From positions 364,300 through 428,299 of the forward strand of contig NZ_JRFE01000014.1 in the NCBI RefSeq assembly GCF_000756305.1: 64,000 bases of DNA. Reading direction: 5' to 3'. The position numbers and the translations under genes were made by a program. The notes beneath the pieces are model-generated. The model did not search any database. It saw only the letters and a list, made by a program, of their open reading frames with translations, and was not told the origin of the DNA. The stretch comes from Myxosarcina sp. GI1 (GTDB lineage: Bacteria > Cyanobacteriota > Cyanobacteriia > Cyanobacteriales > Xenococcaceae). Shown here in pieces: positions 34,565-44,588 of this stretch. Every line of letters starts with the position of its first letter. The stretch's first letter is position 1.

Positions 34565-34839
34565 CAGCAGAAGTAAAAGTTAAAGACCTAAATCACTGTG
34601 GAATAATCGCAGGAATAATTGATGAAATTGGGCTAGTAGAGGAAATAGACAAAATTATCGCTTCTCATGGCAACCAAAAAGTAACAACAGGGCAAGCAGT
34701 GAAAGCCATGATTATCAATGGCTTGGGCATGATTAGCTCTCCATTATATCTGTTCCCAAAATTCTTTGAGGGTAAAGCTACAGAACATTTACTGGGGGAA
34801 GGAATATTACCAGAACATCTTAATGACGATATGATGTGA
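34540..34839 (+). pseudogene. Transposase N-terminal part (DUF4277-like, IS1634 family)
   Basis: 99 residues: VKDLNHCGIIAGIIDEIGL, GQAVKAMIINGLGMISSPLYL, then LGEGILPEHLNDD, after which the frame ends. This is the N-terminal domain of IS1634-type transposases. The homologous sequence resumes immediately downstream in another frame. Confidence 0.85.
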
Positions 34840-35414
34840 AACTAATTCCACATTTTAGTCACGGCAAATCTGGTAGACCCCCTCAAAATCAACTCCCAAC
34901 TCAGGTTCATTACCAAATTGATGCTAGTTTGATTCCTAATCTAAATGCTATTGCTCTAGAAGAACGAAAAGCAGGAAGATTTATTCTGGCAACTAATGTC
35001 TTGGACAAACATCAGTTGAGCAATGACCAATTGTTGATTGAGTATAAAGCACAACAATCTACTGAGCGAGGTTTTCGATTTCTCAAAGAGCCTTTGTTCT
35101 TTACCAGTAGTGTTTTTCTTAAATCCCCAAAACGGATTGCTGCTTTGGCAATAGTTATGGGCTTATCTCTTTTAGTTTATAGTCTGGGTCAACGTGCTTT
35201 ACGACTAGCTTTGGCAACCGCAGGGCAAACTATTCCTAATCAGTTGGGCAAACCGACTACTTCCCCTACTCTACGTTGGGTTTTTCAATGCTTTATGTCG
35301 GTTCATCTTGTTTCCTTCGGTGGAGTCAAACAAATTAGTAATCTTACTAGTGAACGAAGTCACATTCTTCAGTTTTTTAATTCCTATTGTCGTCAATATT
35401 ATCTGCTCTCTTAA
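34836..35414 (+). pseudogene. Transposase C-terminal part
   Basis: The frame reads HYQIDASLIPNLNAIALEER, GRFILATNVLD, then QLLIEYKAQQSTERGFRFLK and a basic C-terminus, the last third of an IS1634-type DDE transposase, including the Y-x2-Q/E-x-TERGFRF region near the third catalytic residue. It overlaps the end of the N-terminal fragment by 4 bp. The join marks an internal deletion. Confidence 0.85.
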
Positions 35415-35485
35415 ACTTTTCTGCGGAATGTCGGTTAAAATAAGTCTCACGTATTAGGTGCAACGCTCAATTTTTAACTCTACTG

Positions 35486-35926
35486 CTATTTACTGTGTTT
35501 TAAAGCGTATTCTTTAAATCTTTCTAAATCTGCTTGTACCGTAGATTTGACAATATCGCCCAAAAACCAATTATCCATTAACCTGCCTAGAATGCCAGGG
35601 ATTGCATAGGAAAAAGTCATTTTAACTATACTTTTGCCGTGGCGATCGTAAAAGCGAATCGCGCCTCGATTGGGCAAACCGTCTACTGATTCCCATTCAA
35701 TTATTTGTTCGGGTACGACTTGCAGTATGCGAGATAGCCAAGTGAAGTTAAAACCACCCGAAGCCAATTTCCAGCGAGATAGTTCGGGATTGTCTTCTAA
35801 AATTGTCACCGAATCGATCCACTTCATCCAACGCGGCATTTGTTCTAAATCCGACCACATACCCCATACTTCCTCGATGGGAACGTCTACTTCTACTTGT
35901 ACGGTATGTTCTAACCAATCTGTCAT
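35486..35926 (-). CDS. SRPBCC-family (START-like) protein next to crtQ
   Basis: 146 residues with a polyketide-cyclase/START-like fold: VQVEVDVPIEEVWGMWSDLEQMPRWM at the start, WESVDGLPNRGAIRF in the middle, and a C-terminal helix. It follows crtQ on the same strand after 58 bp. The same gene order is known from other cyanobacteria (next to slr0940 in Synechocystis). The ligand is unknown; a hydrophobic carotenoid-related compound would fit the context. Confidence 0.82.
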   Translation of the reverse strand: MTDWLEHTVQVEVDVPIEEVWGMWSDLEQMPRWMKWIDSVTILEDNPELSRWKLASGGFNFTWLSRILQVVPEQIIEWESVDGLPNRGAIRFYDRHGKSIVKMTFSYAIPGILGRLMDNWFLGDIVKSTVQADLERFKEYALKHSK

Positions 35927-35984
35927 GATTTTGTAAGGATGCGAGTTGAATGAAGCAAAGTTTTCTGAATCTTAACTTTAAATT

Positions 35985-37442
35985 TTAAACTGCTACGGGC
36001 TTAAGTTTCTCGGCGTTTTCTAAAATAGCTCTGGCAGCCTGTTTGCCCGAAAGAGTTGCCCCTTCCATACTGTCGATATAGTCTTGTTGGGTATAGCTAC
36101 CAGCCAAGAAGAAGTTAGGAATGGGAGTTTTTTGAGCGGGACGATACAGATCCATGCCAGGGGCTTCGCGATATAAAGATTGGGCGAGTTTAACTACACT
36201 GTACCAGGTCATGTTCAATTCTTTAGAAGAGGGAAAGAGTTGACGTACCTGTTCCAGAACGTGATAAGCAATAGTCTCATTATTTTCTTTGATAAAAGGA
36301 TCTCCTGGAGTCAAGACTAATTGAAGTAAAGAACCCTGTCCTGCCCTGTAGTAATCCCCTGGGCTAGCTAAAGCTAGATCGGCAAAACAAGAAAAATCGG
36401 CATCGGGAGTATAGAGTAAATTATCGATACCTGCGGCGGCAGCTAGCTGTTTTCTCTGACTAGCATCTTGTAGTTCTGTTACCCAACCATCAAAACGCAA
36501 CTGTACTGTAGCGACGGGGACGGCATCTAACTTGTAGATATTGTCAAATTCCGACCATTTGCGCCACTCTGGAGGTAAAACTTTCTTAATTCCGGGAACA
36601 TCACAGGCAAAAACATAGGCATCTGCAGTAATTGTCTCTTCTGTTTCTCCGTCAGCAACAACTATACCCGTTACTTTGATAGTGTCTCCCAACTCATTAA
36701 ATAAAATTTTTCTTACGCGACGACGAGTATGAATCTTGGTGCCTCTAGCGGTTAGATATTCTACGATCGGCTTGTGTAAATATTCACTAGGAGAACCTTC
36801 TAGCATCCGCAGAACTGAGGCTTCAGTTTTGGTAGCGAAAAACTGAAAAATGGTCAGCATACAGCGAGCGGAAATATTTTCTGTGTTGATAAAGCCCAAA
36901 GCATAAGCAATGGGATCCCACATTTTTCTCAAGCTACCATTGTTACCGCCATGAGAGCGAAACCAGTCGGCAAAGCTAACCGAATCTAAATCACGAATGG
37001 TTTTCATCGCTCCTTCGGAGTCTAGCAAAGCTCTAACTATGGGGCTAGTTCCCAATGCTAAGGAATTAGCCATTTTATCTACCGCAGAAAGCTGAGAGGT
37101 GGTAAAAAAGGCTTTCAAACCGTTAAAAGGCGCACCTGTTAGAAAGCGAAAATCTAGTTCGCCAACTCTGCCTCCTTTATTGATAAAAGTATGAGTATGC
37201 TCTTTGAGACGCAAATTATCGATCGCCCCAACTTTTTTCATCAGTTCAAACAGATTGTAGTAGCAGCCAAAAAAGACGTGTAGCCCCATTTCTAAATGAT
37301 TGCCGTCTTTGTCTATCCAGCTACCTACTTTGCCACCTACAAAAGGGCGCGATTCAAAAATTTCTACTTCAGCACCAGCATCAGCTAATTCAATAGCCGT
37401 GGTCATTCCTGCTAGACCTGCACCTACGATTGCTACACGCAT
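35985..37442 (-). CDS. crtQ: Zeta-carotene desaturase
   Basis: Plant-type ZDS (CrtQ), converting zeta-carotene to lycopene through neurosporene. 485 residues. The FAD motif is [21 protein letters not shown], then [32 protein letters not shown], which is strongly conserved. The closing segment [23 protein letters not shown] marks the carotene desaturase family. Membrane-associated. An SRPBCC protein follows in the same direction. The region upstream is a hairpin cluster. Confidence 0.96.
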   Translation of the reverse strand: MRVAIVGAGLAGMTTAIELADAGAEVEIFESRPFVGGKVGSWIDKDGNHLEMGLHVFFGCYYNLFELMKKVGAIDNLRLKEHTHTFINKGGRVGELDFRFLTGAPFNGLKAFFTTSQLSAVDKMANSLALGTSPIVRALLDSEGAMKTIRDLDSVSFADWFRSHGGNNGSLRKMWDPIAYALGFINTENISARCMLTIFQFFATKTEASVLRMLEGSPSEYLHKPIVEYLTARGTKIHTRRRVRKILFNELGDTIKVTGIVVADGETEETITADAYVFACDVPGIKKVLPPEWRKWSEFDNIYKLDAVPVATVQLRFDGWVTELQDASQRKQLAAAAGIDNLLYTPDADFSCFADLALASPGDYYRAGQGSLLQLVLTPGDPFIKENNETIAYHVLEQVRQLFPSSKELNMTWYSVVKLAQSLYREAPGMDLYRPAQKTPIPNFFLAGSYTQQDYIDSMEGATLSGKQAARAILENAEKLKPVAV

Positions 37443-37482
37443 TAAATTCGTTATCTATTACTTCAAGATTGGCGAAGTGAAC

Positions 37483-37610
37483 CCCAGCCCTGTATCACAG
37501 CGCGTTCCCTTGCGTCTTACGCCGAACAGCCTCTGAAAGAGGCAAGCGACGCTTAGTCGCGTCTTTGGGCGTATCCGCCCTGTGGGTTGCTGCTCCGTTT
37601 TACGGCAGGG
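37483..37610. repeat. Cluster of four short hairpins
   Basis: GCCTCT-GAA-AGAGGC (37529-37543), GCGAC-GCTTA-GTCGC (37546-37560), GGGCG-TATC-CGCCC (37567-37580) and CCGT-TTT-ACGG (37595-37605) follow each other closely. The block is much richer in G and C than the spacers around it. It resembles a dispersed repeat or structured RNA between crtQ and the next gene. Confidence 0.65.
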
Positions 37611-37640
37611 TACTATTCACTTTACATATTGTAATAGATA

Positions 37641-38423
37641 TTACTGCTCTTCTAATTTTTCTCGTCCAAAAGCTTTGAGTTTGTTATAAAAATCGGAAAC
37701 ATCTGGCATGGGTACAAACTGATGGATTGGGGTTTGCTCTGCTGCAAATCCATTCCAATCTGCTTGAAAAGGGATATTCATAGCGGGAACCAAATTTGAA
37801 GCTGAATTAGATTGAATCCCATTATTTACGGACGATTCCGAACTCGATTCTAATGGTGTGTGCTGGGGACGAGTAGCTTTGCCAGTATCCGAAGGGCGAT
37901 CGCTAGACTGAAGTTGCTGGGAAGAAACTTCTGGTTTTATGGTAGAAGATTTTTTAGCAGCAATGGTTTCTTCGGAAGATTGCTCTTGTACTAAAGGTTT
38001 TTTAACTACACCGTTTTTAAGCTCTATATTTTCTTTCTCGATCGCCCGATTGAAGAATTTACTGCTATTGTTATCGCGTTTGTTGTTAGTAGAAGAGTCA
38101 GTTATTGCTTCAGTTGAAATATCGGTTATGTCAATTAAATACGTAGGTAGCTTGCGACAAATTAAACGCTCGAATTCATGAGTAAAGTGAGTATTGGGAG
38201 TACCTATACGCAACCAAACGCTTAAAATTTGTTCTATAGAAACTGCTTTATATCTCCCTAAATACAAAGCTTCAATAGTTGCCAAACGTATCCAGCTTGC
38301 GTGATATCTATCCAACCATTTTTGCAAAAAGCCTTCTATACTAGATTTTCCTAGATCGAAGGCATAGCTTCTAATTAAACTTGTCGTTTGTTCTAGTGCT
38401 AACTCTGTATTTAATTCTGTCAT
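37641..38423 (-). CDS. Uncharacterised cyanobacterial protein
   Basis: 260 residues. The N-terminal about 95 residues look folded and conserved (GFLQKWLDRYHASWIRLATI, EALYLGRYKAVSIEQILSVW, then HFTHEFERLICRKLP). The middle (about 100-210) is Ser/Asn/Gln-rich and probably disordered. A short conserved-looking C-terminal segment ends FYNKLKAFGREKLEEQ. No membrane segment or catalytic motif is visible. I do not know a function; the EALYLGRYKAVS motif occurs, to my recollection, in a family limited to cyanobacteria. Confidence 0.75.
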   Translation of the reverse strand: MTELNTELALEQTTSLIRSYAFDLGKSSIEGFLQKWLDRYHASWIRLATIEALYLGRYKAVSIEQILSVWLRIGTPNTHFTHEFERLICRKLPTYLIDITDISTEAITDSSTNNKRDNNSSKFFNRAIEKENIELKNGVVKKPLVQEQSSEETIAAKKSSTIKPEVSSQQLQSSDRPSDTGKATRPQHTPLESSSESSVNNGIQSNSASNLVPAMNIPFQADWNGFAAEQTPIHQFVPMPDVSDFYNKLKAFGREKLEEQ

Positions 38424-38900
38424 CGACCTTTTAATGTCAAGAATATTAACTAAATTAGTAAATTAGTTACAAATGCCAATTAACTACTTTTTAGTTTGCA
38501 AATTATCTCTACGTAGTTTTACTTAATTAATAATACTACATAAAAAACCATAGGTATCCAGCATACAACATACTCTAATTTTTTTTAAACCGCTATTAAA
38601 TTAAATCTATTTAACAATCTATGGTTTTTATAGTAAGCGTTCGCGAGAAGCAGACATGATATTAGGAATATCTAAAATTATAAATATTATAGTTGGCTAT
38701 GCGAACCAAGTTGGAAATTAGGAAACGTGTCCGAATTAAATTTCGCTCCGAATCATTACGAGCGGGTATTTTCAGATCTTTTGTTGCCGTCAGAATTTTC
38801 TCTAACTCAATATAATTAAGGCAACTACAAACCATTTCTACAAAACAGATTTTTTATAGAAACTGGAACTGTCACAAATTAATTCAATTACCAAATTTAG
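38424..38900. other. Intergenic spacer between divergent genes
   Basis: About 477 bp of AT-rich DNA containing the two divergent promoters. I see no gene or strong hairpin. Confidence 0.5.
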
Positions 38901-40223
38901 ATGCAAGATTTAGTTACTGACGCGATCGCACTTAAAGAAGCTTTGTTAGACTTTGTCTATGATGCTGAAGGAGAAATAGCAGTTGCTTTAGAAACCTATG
39001 CTGCCGAACATGGCAGTAAGGATAAGTATGACATCAAACAGCAAAATATAATCGTCGATACTTTTTTGACCGAAGGCAGAGTAAACGAAACAACTCCTCT
39101 AGAACTTTTTATGGAGGAACGTAAAGATCTTAACGAAATCGACTGCGTCTTATTGGAACTATGGCAACGTAATTTTACTGGTTTGTTTGAAATTAAAGCA
39201 ATTTCAACTACGCAACTAAAACTAATGAACTGGTTAACCGCTAAAGAATATCTTGTAGTGCCGCACTCTAGCATACCTACTGCCGAATCAGACCGCTGGC
39301 AACAGGGAGAAATTTTATTAACTCGTCTGGCACCGCTAACAGACGATTTTTGGTTCTTTTTTAGCGATCGCAGCGACAAGGGAAAATTGGGCAAGCCTAA
39401 GCTGGCGGTTGCTATAGGAGAATTTAGAACCAAATTTGGTAACCAGCTTTATGGCGACGCACCCGAACTACTAGCAGAGGCTTGGGATTCTGTAGCAGTG
39501 TACCATCAAGAATTTATCGATTATTTTGGCAGCGATCGCTTAACTATGCCTGGAGAAGAACTCAATCAAAAATTGGGTGAATTGCAGAGTAAAATGAGCC
39601 AAAAACGTCTGGAGGCGGCGGGAATTGATAGTTCTAAATCGATGCAGGAACTGATGCAGGAATCAGGTGCAGACGTGTCAGAAATTGAAGAGGCTGCGGA
39701 TTTATCGGGATCGGACACCGAAGCAGTTGCCAAAGTTTTAAAAAGTAAAAAAAAGCTGTCCTCAGTTATTCCTAAAATCGATCTGCCTCCAGAAATAAAA
39801 GCTGCCGAACTCGTGACGGTTTTTTCTCATCCCAAATGGGGGCAAATGTATTTGCCTAACTACCTCAAGCTAATAGATCTTTTAGATAAAGAAAGTCCAG
39901 AAACAGATATTACTTGTCAATACTTGGTTCGTAAATATCTTGAAGAACCTCAAACTAATTACTATATTTGGCAATTATTGGTAAAAGAACGGGGCAACAA
40001 ACTAGAAAAAGTGCTGCAAACTGTTTTGAATAATCCCAATCTAAAGCTAGAAACAGACTTACCAGCAACACTGCAAAAATACGATAAACCACTGCATCCC
40101 GTGCTGCCCGATATTGCTAGTGTTCCCATACATTTAAATAATTTATTTGAAGAAGCCGTAGCGCAGGTACAAAAATCTAAATCGAAAAGCAAAAAGAAAA
40201 AGAAAAAGAAAGGTTTTTTGTAA
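38901..40223 (+). CDS. Uncharacterised cyanobacterial protein with poly-lysine tail
   Basis: 440 residues, soluble and acidic apart from the end. About 80-200 has a possible wHTH-like region (LELWQRNFTGLFEIKAI, LMNWLTAKEYLVVPH). The second half has VTVFSHPKWGQMYLPNYLKL and helical segments. The C-terminus is a run of Lys/Ser ending SKSKSKKKKKKKGFL, encoded by an A-rich stretch. Function unknown. It could bind nucleic acid or an acidic partner through the tail, which is a guess. Confidence 0.7.
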   Translation: MQDLVTDAIALKEALLDFVYDAEGEIAVALETYAAEHGSKDKYDIKQQNIIVDTFLTEGRVNETTPLELFMEERKDLNEIDCVLLELWQRNFTGLFEIKAISTTQLKLMNWLTAKEYLVVPHSSIPTAESDRWQQGEILLTRLAPLTDDFWFFFSDRSDKGKLGKPKLAVAIGEFRTKFGNQLYGDAPELLAEAWDSVAVYHQEFIDYFGSDRLTMPGEELNQKLGELQSKMSQKRLEAAGIDSSKSMQELMQESGADVSEIEEAADLSGSDTEAVAKVLKSKKKLSSVIPKIDLPPEIKAAELVTVFSHPKWGQMYLPNYLKLIDLLDKESPETDITCQYLVRKYLEEPQTNYYIWQLLVKERGNKLEKVLQTVLNNPNLKLETDLPATLQKYDKPLHPVLPDIASVPIHLNNLFEEAVAQVQKSKSKSKKKKKKKGFL

Positions 40224-40370
40224 ATATAGCAGTAGACAGAAGAAATAAAATACCTCGAACTACTAAAAGCTTTATTTGTTATGTATTTTAGTTTTAACTT
40301 TCGACTTTTAACTTTTGACTTTTGCTATATATTGTTTGCAAGTGTCGGTCGAACTGCTTCTTAATAGACA

Positions 40371-40400
40371 AAAAAACAGAGGCGGTTTGTCTTGCCTCTG
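40371..40400 (-). terminator. Rho-independent terminator of the GlsB/YeaQ-like gene
   Basis: Read on the minus strand: CAGAGGC, ten-base loop, GCCTCTG and six T. It lies about 65 bp after the stop of the gene at 40466-40741. Confidence 0.88.
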
Positions 40401-40465
40401 TCTGAATCGTAATTACTTTTGTTAATTTACTAATGTTCAAAAAAACCTTTTAAAATAGTATGTCT

Positions 40466-40741
40466 TTAGGCAGAACGGCGAGTTACTAAACCCCAAATAA
40501 AGATGAGGATGATTGCACCGATAACTGCAAAAATAATACTAGGAATAGTTAAGGCACCTGCTGATGCTCCTGCCGCCGCTGACGATCCCAGTAGAGCAGA
40601 ACCAACCCAACCTCCAACTAAAGCACCGAGAATACCCAAAACGATAGTAGCAATAATGCCGCCACCTTGATGACCGGGGTAAATTAATTTTGCTAAAGCG
40701 CCAGCGATTAAACCTAAAACTATCCAGGCAATAATACCCAT
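40466..40741 (-). CDS. GlsB/YeaQ/YmgE family stress-response membrane protein
   Basis: 91 residues, three hydrophobic segments with the family's Gly-rich pattern: GIIAWIVLGLIAGALAKLIYPG, then TIVLGILGALVGGWVGSALLG, then SIIFAVIGAIILIFIWGLV. Often called transglycosylase-associated protein and linked to stress, but no enzymatic residue is seen. A single-gene unit with its own terminator. Confidence 0.93.
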   Translation of the reverse strand: MGIIAWIVLGLIAGALAKLIYPGHQGGGIIATIVLGILGALVGGWVGSALLGSSAAAGASAGALTIPSIIFAVIGAIILIFIWGLVTRRSA

Positions 40742-41164
40742 AATTTTTTCTCCTGTTTATATTTTTATACTGTTTTAGTATTGTGATATTTGAATTATTC
40801 AAGTAAGAATATCCATTTAGTAAGAATAATATCAGTAATTTCTCTAATTTTTATCTATCTTAATGAAGATCTACAATTCTATCGAATTATTGATTTAAAT
40901 CTAGAAAAAAAATGTATGGGGCAGAGCTTTACAATAGCTTCGCATATTTTCTATTTTTTGAAACGGTTTTAGCTGATATAAATTTTAGCATTAAAAGACT
41001 CTAAAAGCTTCAAAACGTAACCTTAGTGTTTGTTTCTGCTATTGTAACTTTCTAATTAAATTTGTAAAGATTTAATATAGCAATTCTCGGTCAGATAAAG
41101 TGAACTATTGTTTTTTGATTGTTAAAGATCGAAATGCATAGTTTAACTTTATTTCTTTTTCGAT
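40742..41164. other. Intergenic spacer
   Basis: About 420 bp, very AT-rich. It holds the promoter and GGAG-type ribosome site of the GlsB/YeaQ-like gene. Nothing else is seen. Confidence 0.5.
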
Positions 41165-41968
41165 TTAGTGGCTTGCGGTTTTACAATCGCCACTAGAACA
41201 TCTAGAACTAAACAACAGTTGAGCTTTGGTAAAAATTTCGCGAGCGAATTCGGGGTTACTTTGCATTTGCTCGAACAAAACTGTAATTTCTTCTGGCTTA
41301 CTTTTAATAGTAAAACTCGTACCAGCATAAGTAATTTTAAAATTTTGCAGTCGAGCATTTTTAGTCTCTAGCCTGGTGTAATCATTATCGACTACTGCTT
41401 CGTTAGCAATAGTTTGAGCAGTGACATCAATTGTTTGTATCGGGTTTCGTTCTGCTACATTTACATTAGACTCGTTCGGTTCGCGATCGCTGCTTTTTTC
41501 ATCATCAATACATCGATAATGATTGACAATTAATTTTGCCAAAGAATATGTTATTTGCTCGCCATGACTGGCAAGCTGTAAAGCTCGATTTCTAGCTTCT
41601 TTTGGAGTTGAAGGAGCAGCCAGAATATAAAGTGCAGAAGTCGAAAAATTTAGATTGGTAAAATTTACGTCTTTAAATTGTTCGCTTACCTGCATGAATT
41701 TAGTTGCAGAAGACAAACTCCAGTTAAATTCTGCTTTCAGCCAACTTCCAAAGTTTCCGTGTTTGAGCTTTTCTTTTACTTCAGTTAGTTTTTGACCTAT
41801 TGATACTATGTCTTGTGCTGTTTGACGTATTAAACTTCTAATTTCTGAAGCTCGCTGTTCCACTGTAAGTTTAGTTTCACTATCGATATTTCCATAGTCA
41901 AACCTCTGTTGCTGGAATAAATTTTTTGAAGATAGTTTTGATAATGAGTGATTGGTAGCCATAGCCAA
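41165..41968 (-). CDS. DUF3102 domain protein
   Basis: 267 residues. About 40-150 matches the DUF3102 pattern: RSLIRQTAQDIVSIGQKLTE, VKEKLKHGNFGSWLKAEFNW, SATKFMQVSEQFKD. Such proteins are common near plasmid or phage genes and are thought to bind DNA, but none has a settled role that I know. The remainder is a linker, then a segment FKITYAGTSFTIKSKPEEI and a Cys-rich tail (SRCSSGDCKTASH). No partition or replication gene is adjacent. Confidence 0.78.
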   Translation of the reverse strand: MAMATNHSLSKLSSKNLFQQQRFDYGNIDSETKLTVEQRASEIRSLIRQTAQDIVSIGQKLTEVKEKLKHGNFGSWLKAEFNWSLSSATKFMQVSEQFKDVNFTNLNFSTSALYILAAPSTPKEARNRALQLASHGEQITYSLAKLIVNHYRCIDDEKSSDREPNESNVNVAERNPIQTIDVTAQTIANEAVVDNDYTRLETKNARLQNFKITYAGTSFTIKSKPEEITVLFEQMQSNPEFAREIFTKAQLLFSSRCSSGDCKTASH

Positions 41969-42342
41969 TAAAGCGTGTAAAAATACATTTGCCTATTCTA
42001 TTTATAGCTATTGTAAGTTAATTGAAATAAAAATGTAATAATTTTTTGTATTATTACTTAAGTATAATAAATACAATCTGCCACAGTTGCCCAAACGATC
42101 GAAAAATCGAGCATTACAGCATCAACAAGATTCACAAAATAGAAACAATTATATATTTACTACAAAGCAAAAAAACTCGCGAGCGATAAATAACTGATAC
42201 CATTAAACGTAAATTGCAAGAAAAACAAACTTTATAATGAAGCGCAGAAGAGCAACCGAATTGGTTGAAAATTTAGCATGACGATCGAGGCAACCGACTG
42301 TAATGCGGTCGCCAATAGACAGAATAGATAAAAAGATAAGGA
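41969..42342. other. Intergenic spacer
   Basis: About 374 bp with the DUF3102 gene promoter. A small hairpin CAACC-GAATT-GGTTG (42253-42267) lies downstream of the AraC gene stop. No gene is seen. Confidence 0.5.
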
Positions 42343-43260
42343 CTAAGCTAATTTTAGCCTTTCGATGTCGCGAATTGGCGGCGCACCAAACATCCGAGAA
42401 TATTCACGGCTAAACTGCGAAGGACTTTCATAACCTACTTGATAGGCAGCGTTGGTGGCATCGGCGTTATCGGCAAGCATCAGGCGACGTGCTTCTAGTA
42501 GCCTCAATTGTTTTTGATATTGCAGCGGACTCATTGAGGTTACTTGCTTAAAGTGCCGATGAAATGAAGAAGGAGACATATTGGCTCGATCTGCTAACTC
42601 TTCAATTCGCAGTGATTGAGCAAAATCGGACTTGATGAAGGCGATCGCCCTGGCAACGCGCTGCATATTACTTTCAGATGTGGCAATCTGGCGAACAGCT
42701 TCCCCTTGTTCCCCTGTTAACAGGCGGTAATAAATTTCGTGAATAATTAGCGGTGCTAAAAACGGAATGTCTTGAGGTGTATCTAGAAGCCTTGTAAGTC
42801 TGATAGCGCAATCGATTAACGGGGTATCGATATTATTAACACACCAGCCTCTAACCGAGTTTTCTTTTTTACTCTTTATAGGCTGAATTTGAGCAATGAG
42901 ATCGCAAAGTTGAGTAGGGGACAAACTTAGCACTAATGCTAGATAGGGCTTGTCTGGCGTAGCCTCAATTATAAATCCTCTAGCGGGTAAATCTACCGAA
43001 ACGACTAGATATTGACCTGCACCATAATAATAAGTCTCTTCACCCAGCAATACTTTCTTTTTACCCCGAACGACAATTGCAAGAGCGGGTTTATACATGG
43101 TGCATATTGTCTTAGTAGCAGAATCACGCGCAAATTCTAGTTGCTCGATATCTGTTTGATGAAAACCATTTCCTTTACTTTCAGTGTGTCTGGTTATTAA
43201 AGTCCCTAGTTCCCTACATTTATTGTCAATCGCATCGCGATCGGTTGCCTCAATCATCAC
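42343..43260 (-). CDS. AraC-family transcriptional regulator
   Basis: 305 residues. An AraC_N-type sensor domain (about 15-170: KPALAIVVRGKKKVLLGEETYYYGAGQYLVVSVDLP) is followed by a C-terminal double helix-turn-helix (about 205-300: RIEELADRANMSPSSFHRHFK, SPLQYQKQLRLLEARRL, VGYESPSQFSREYSRMFG). The AraC_N type is often found next to oxidoreductase genes. Divergent from four SDR genes with 363 bp between, so these are the likely targets. Confidence 0.93.
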   Translation of the reverse strand: MMIEATDRDAIDNKCRELGTLITRHTESKGNGFHQTDIEQLEFARDSATKTICTMYKPALAIVVRGKKKVLLGEETYYYGAGQYLVVSVDLPARGFIIEATPDKPYLALVLSLSPTQLCDLIAQIQPIKSKKENSVRGWCVNNIDTPLIDCAIRLTRLLDTPQDIPFLAPLIIHEIYYRLLTGEQGEAVRQIATSESNMQRVARAIAFIKSDFAQSLRIEELADRANMSPSSFHRHFKQVTSMSPLQYQKQLRLLEARRLMLADNADATNAAYQVGYESPSQFSREYSRMFGAPPIRDIERLKLA

Positions 43261-43623
43261 GCAGAATTTTTAGCTAATTTGATTACCTTTCGGTGCTAAT
43301 TATAGAAAATCTTTTGTTCGTACAATGTTCGACTTGAGAGATTTAGGCAACAATCTGCCAGTTTTGTGTATTTAAAAACTAGTTTTGCAAACATAAGATA
43401 AAGCCAGAACGAAAAAAATAAACGACCGAACGTTAGCGGCGGTAAGGTACGTTTTCGAGCAGTAGTTGGTTTCTAGCGATCGAGCATAGTCAAGTTATTA
43501 TTCGTTTCCTACATGCTATTTTCGAGGCTAAACAATATGAAATACAAATTGCTTACTAATTATATTTTGAAAAACTAACGCTAACCCAAAGCAAGCTATA
43601 CATCTACAAAAATTCAAACTCAA
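43261..43623. other. Divergent control region between araC-type gene and SDR cluster
   Basis: About 363 bp that should carry both promoters and the regulator's binding sites. I see no gene and could not define an operator by eye. Confidence 0.5.
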
Positions 43624-44397
43624 ATGAAACCGAAAGATACGATATCACTAGAAAGTAAAGTAGCTTTAGTTACTGGAGGTACGTCTGGAATAGGTAGAGC
43701 CACCGCTATTGCTCTTGGTGCTGCTGGAGCTAAAGTAGTTTTCTCTGGTAGACGAGAGCCAGAAGGCAAAGAAACTGCTGCGATGATTCGCGATGTTGGT
43801 GCTGAATGTCTTTTTGTCCGTTCGGACGTATCGAGAGAAAAAGATGTCAAAGCGTTAGTACAAAAAACAATAGAGACTTATGGCAAACTCGATTGTGCCT
43901 TCAATAACGCAGGTATCGATCCTCCCTCTATTCCCCTTCACGAACAGTCAATTGAAGATTTCGATAAACTAATGGCTATTAACCTGCGCGGACTGTTTAT
44001 GTGCATGAAATATGAAATTCTTGCCATGCTGGATCGAGGAGAAGGTGTTATTGTCAATAACTCTTCTATGGCAGGTTTGATTGGTTTTCCTGGAGTATCT
44101 CCTTATGTTGCCAGTAAACACGCTGTCATGGGTCTGACTCGCTCGGCAGCACTCGACTACGGCAAACAGGGTATTCGGATCAATGCCATTAATCCTGGTA
44201 TTATTGCCACCCAGATGATCGATCGCTTGACTGAGACAACAGAAACCACCGCTGATGATTTGGTGTCTGCAATACCAATGGGAAGAATGGGTCAAGCAGA
44301 AGAAATTGCTAAACCTGTCGTGTTTCTTTGTTCCGATGCCTCTGGCTACATCACGGGACAGCCTTTGGTTTTGGATGGTGGATACACGGCACAGTAA
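43624..44397 (+). CDS. Short-chain dehydrogenase/reductase (first of four)
   Basis: 257 residues, classical SDR. Cofactor motif TGGTSGIGRAT, structural NNAG (FNNAGIDPP), catalytic Ser-Tyr-Lys in NSSMAG and YVASKHAVMG, and C-terminal VFLCSDASGYITGQPLVLDGG. The Arg after the second strand (GRREPEG) suggests NADP. Substrate unknown. First gene of a same-strand row of four SDR genes facing away from an AraC regulator. Confidence 0.92.
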   Translation: MKPKDTISLESKVALVTGGTSGIGRATAIALGAAGAKVVFSGRREPEGKETAAMIRDVGAECLFVRSDVSREKDVKALVQKTIETYGKLDCAFNNAGIDPPSIPLHEQSIEDFDKLMAINLRGLFMCMKYEILAMLDRGEGVIVNNSSMAGLIGFPGVSPYVASKHAVMGLTRSAALDYGKQGIRINAINPGIIATQMIDRLTETTETTADDLVSAIPMGRMGQAEEIAKPVVFLCSDASGYITGQPLVLDGGYTAQ

Positions 44398-44588
44398 TTT
44401 CTCCCCCCGATCGTAAGCTCGATCGCTGCTCTCTATCGGTACGCTTAGCAAACACAGGGCTAGGTTAGTTCGAGCTTGTCAAAAATCAGAGGGTAAAGAT
44501 TAAGGAAAAATAGGCTCCGCCAAGAGCGCATCAGAATACAAACCTAAAATAAATACGGTCATAAACTTAGTAAGAGGATAAGGCAAAC

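Larger units (their letters stand above)
34442..35436 (+). mobile_element. IS element (IS1634-like transposase), internally deleted
   Basis: 995 bp bounded by perfect 19-bp inverted repeats: AACCGACATTCCGCAGAAA at 34442-34460 and its reverse complement at 35418-35436. Inside are the N-terminal and C-terminal parts of one transposase, with the middle (including much of the catalytic core) missing. No convincing target-site duplication is seen. The copy cannot move by itself but could be mobilised by a full-length relative. Confidence 0.88.
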
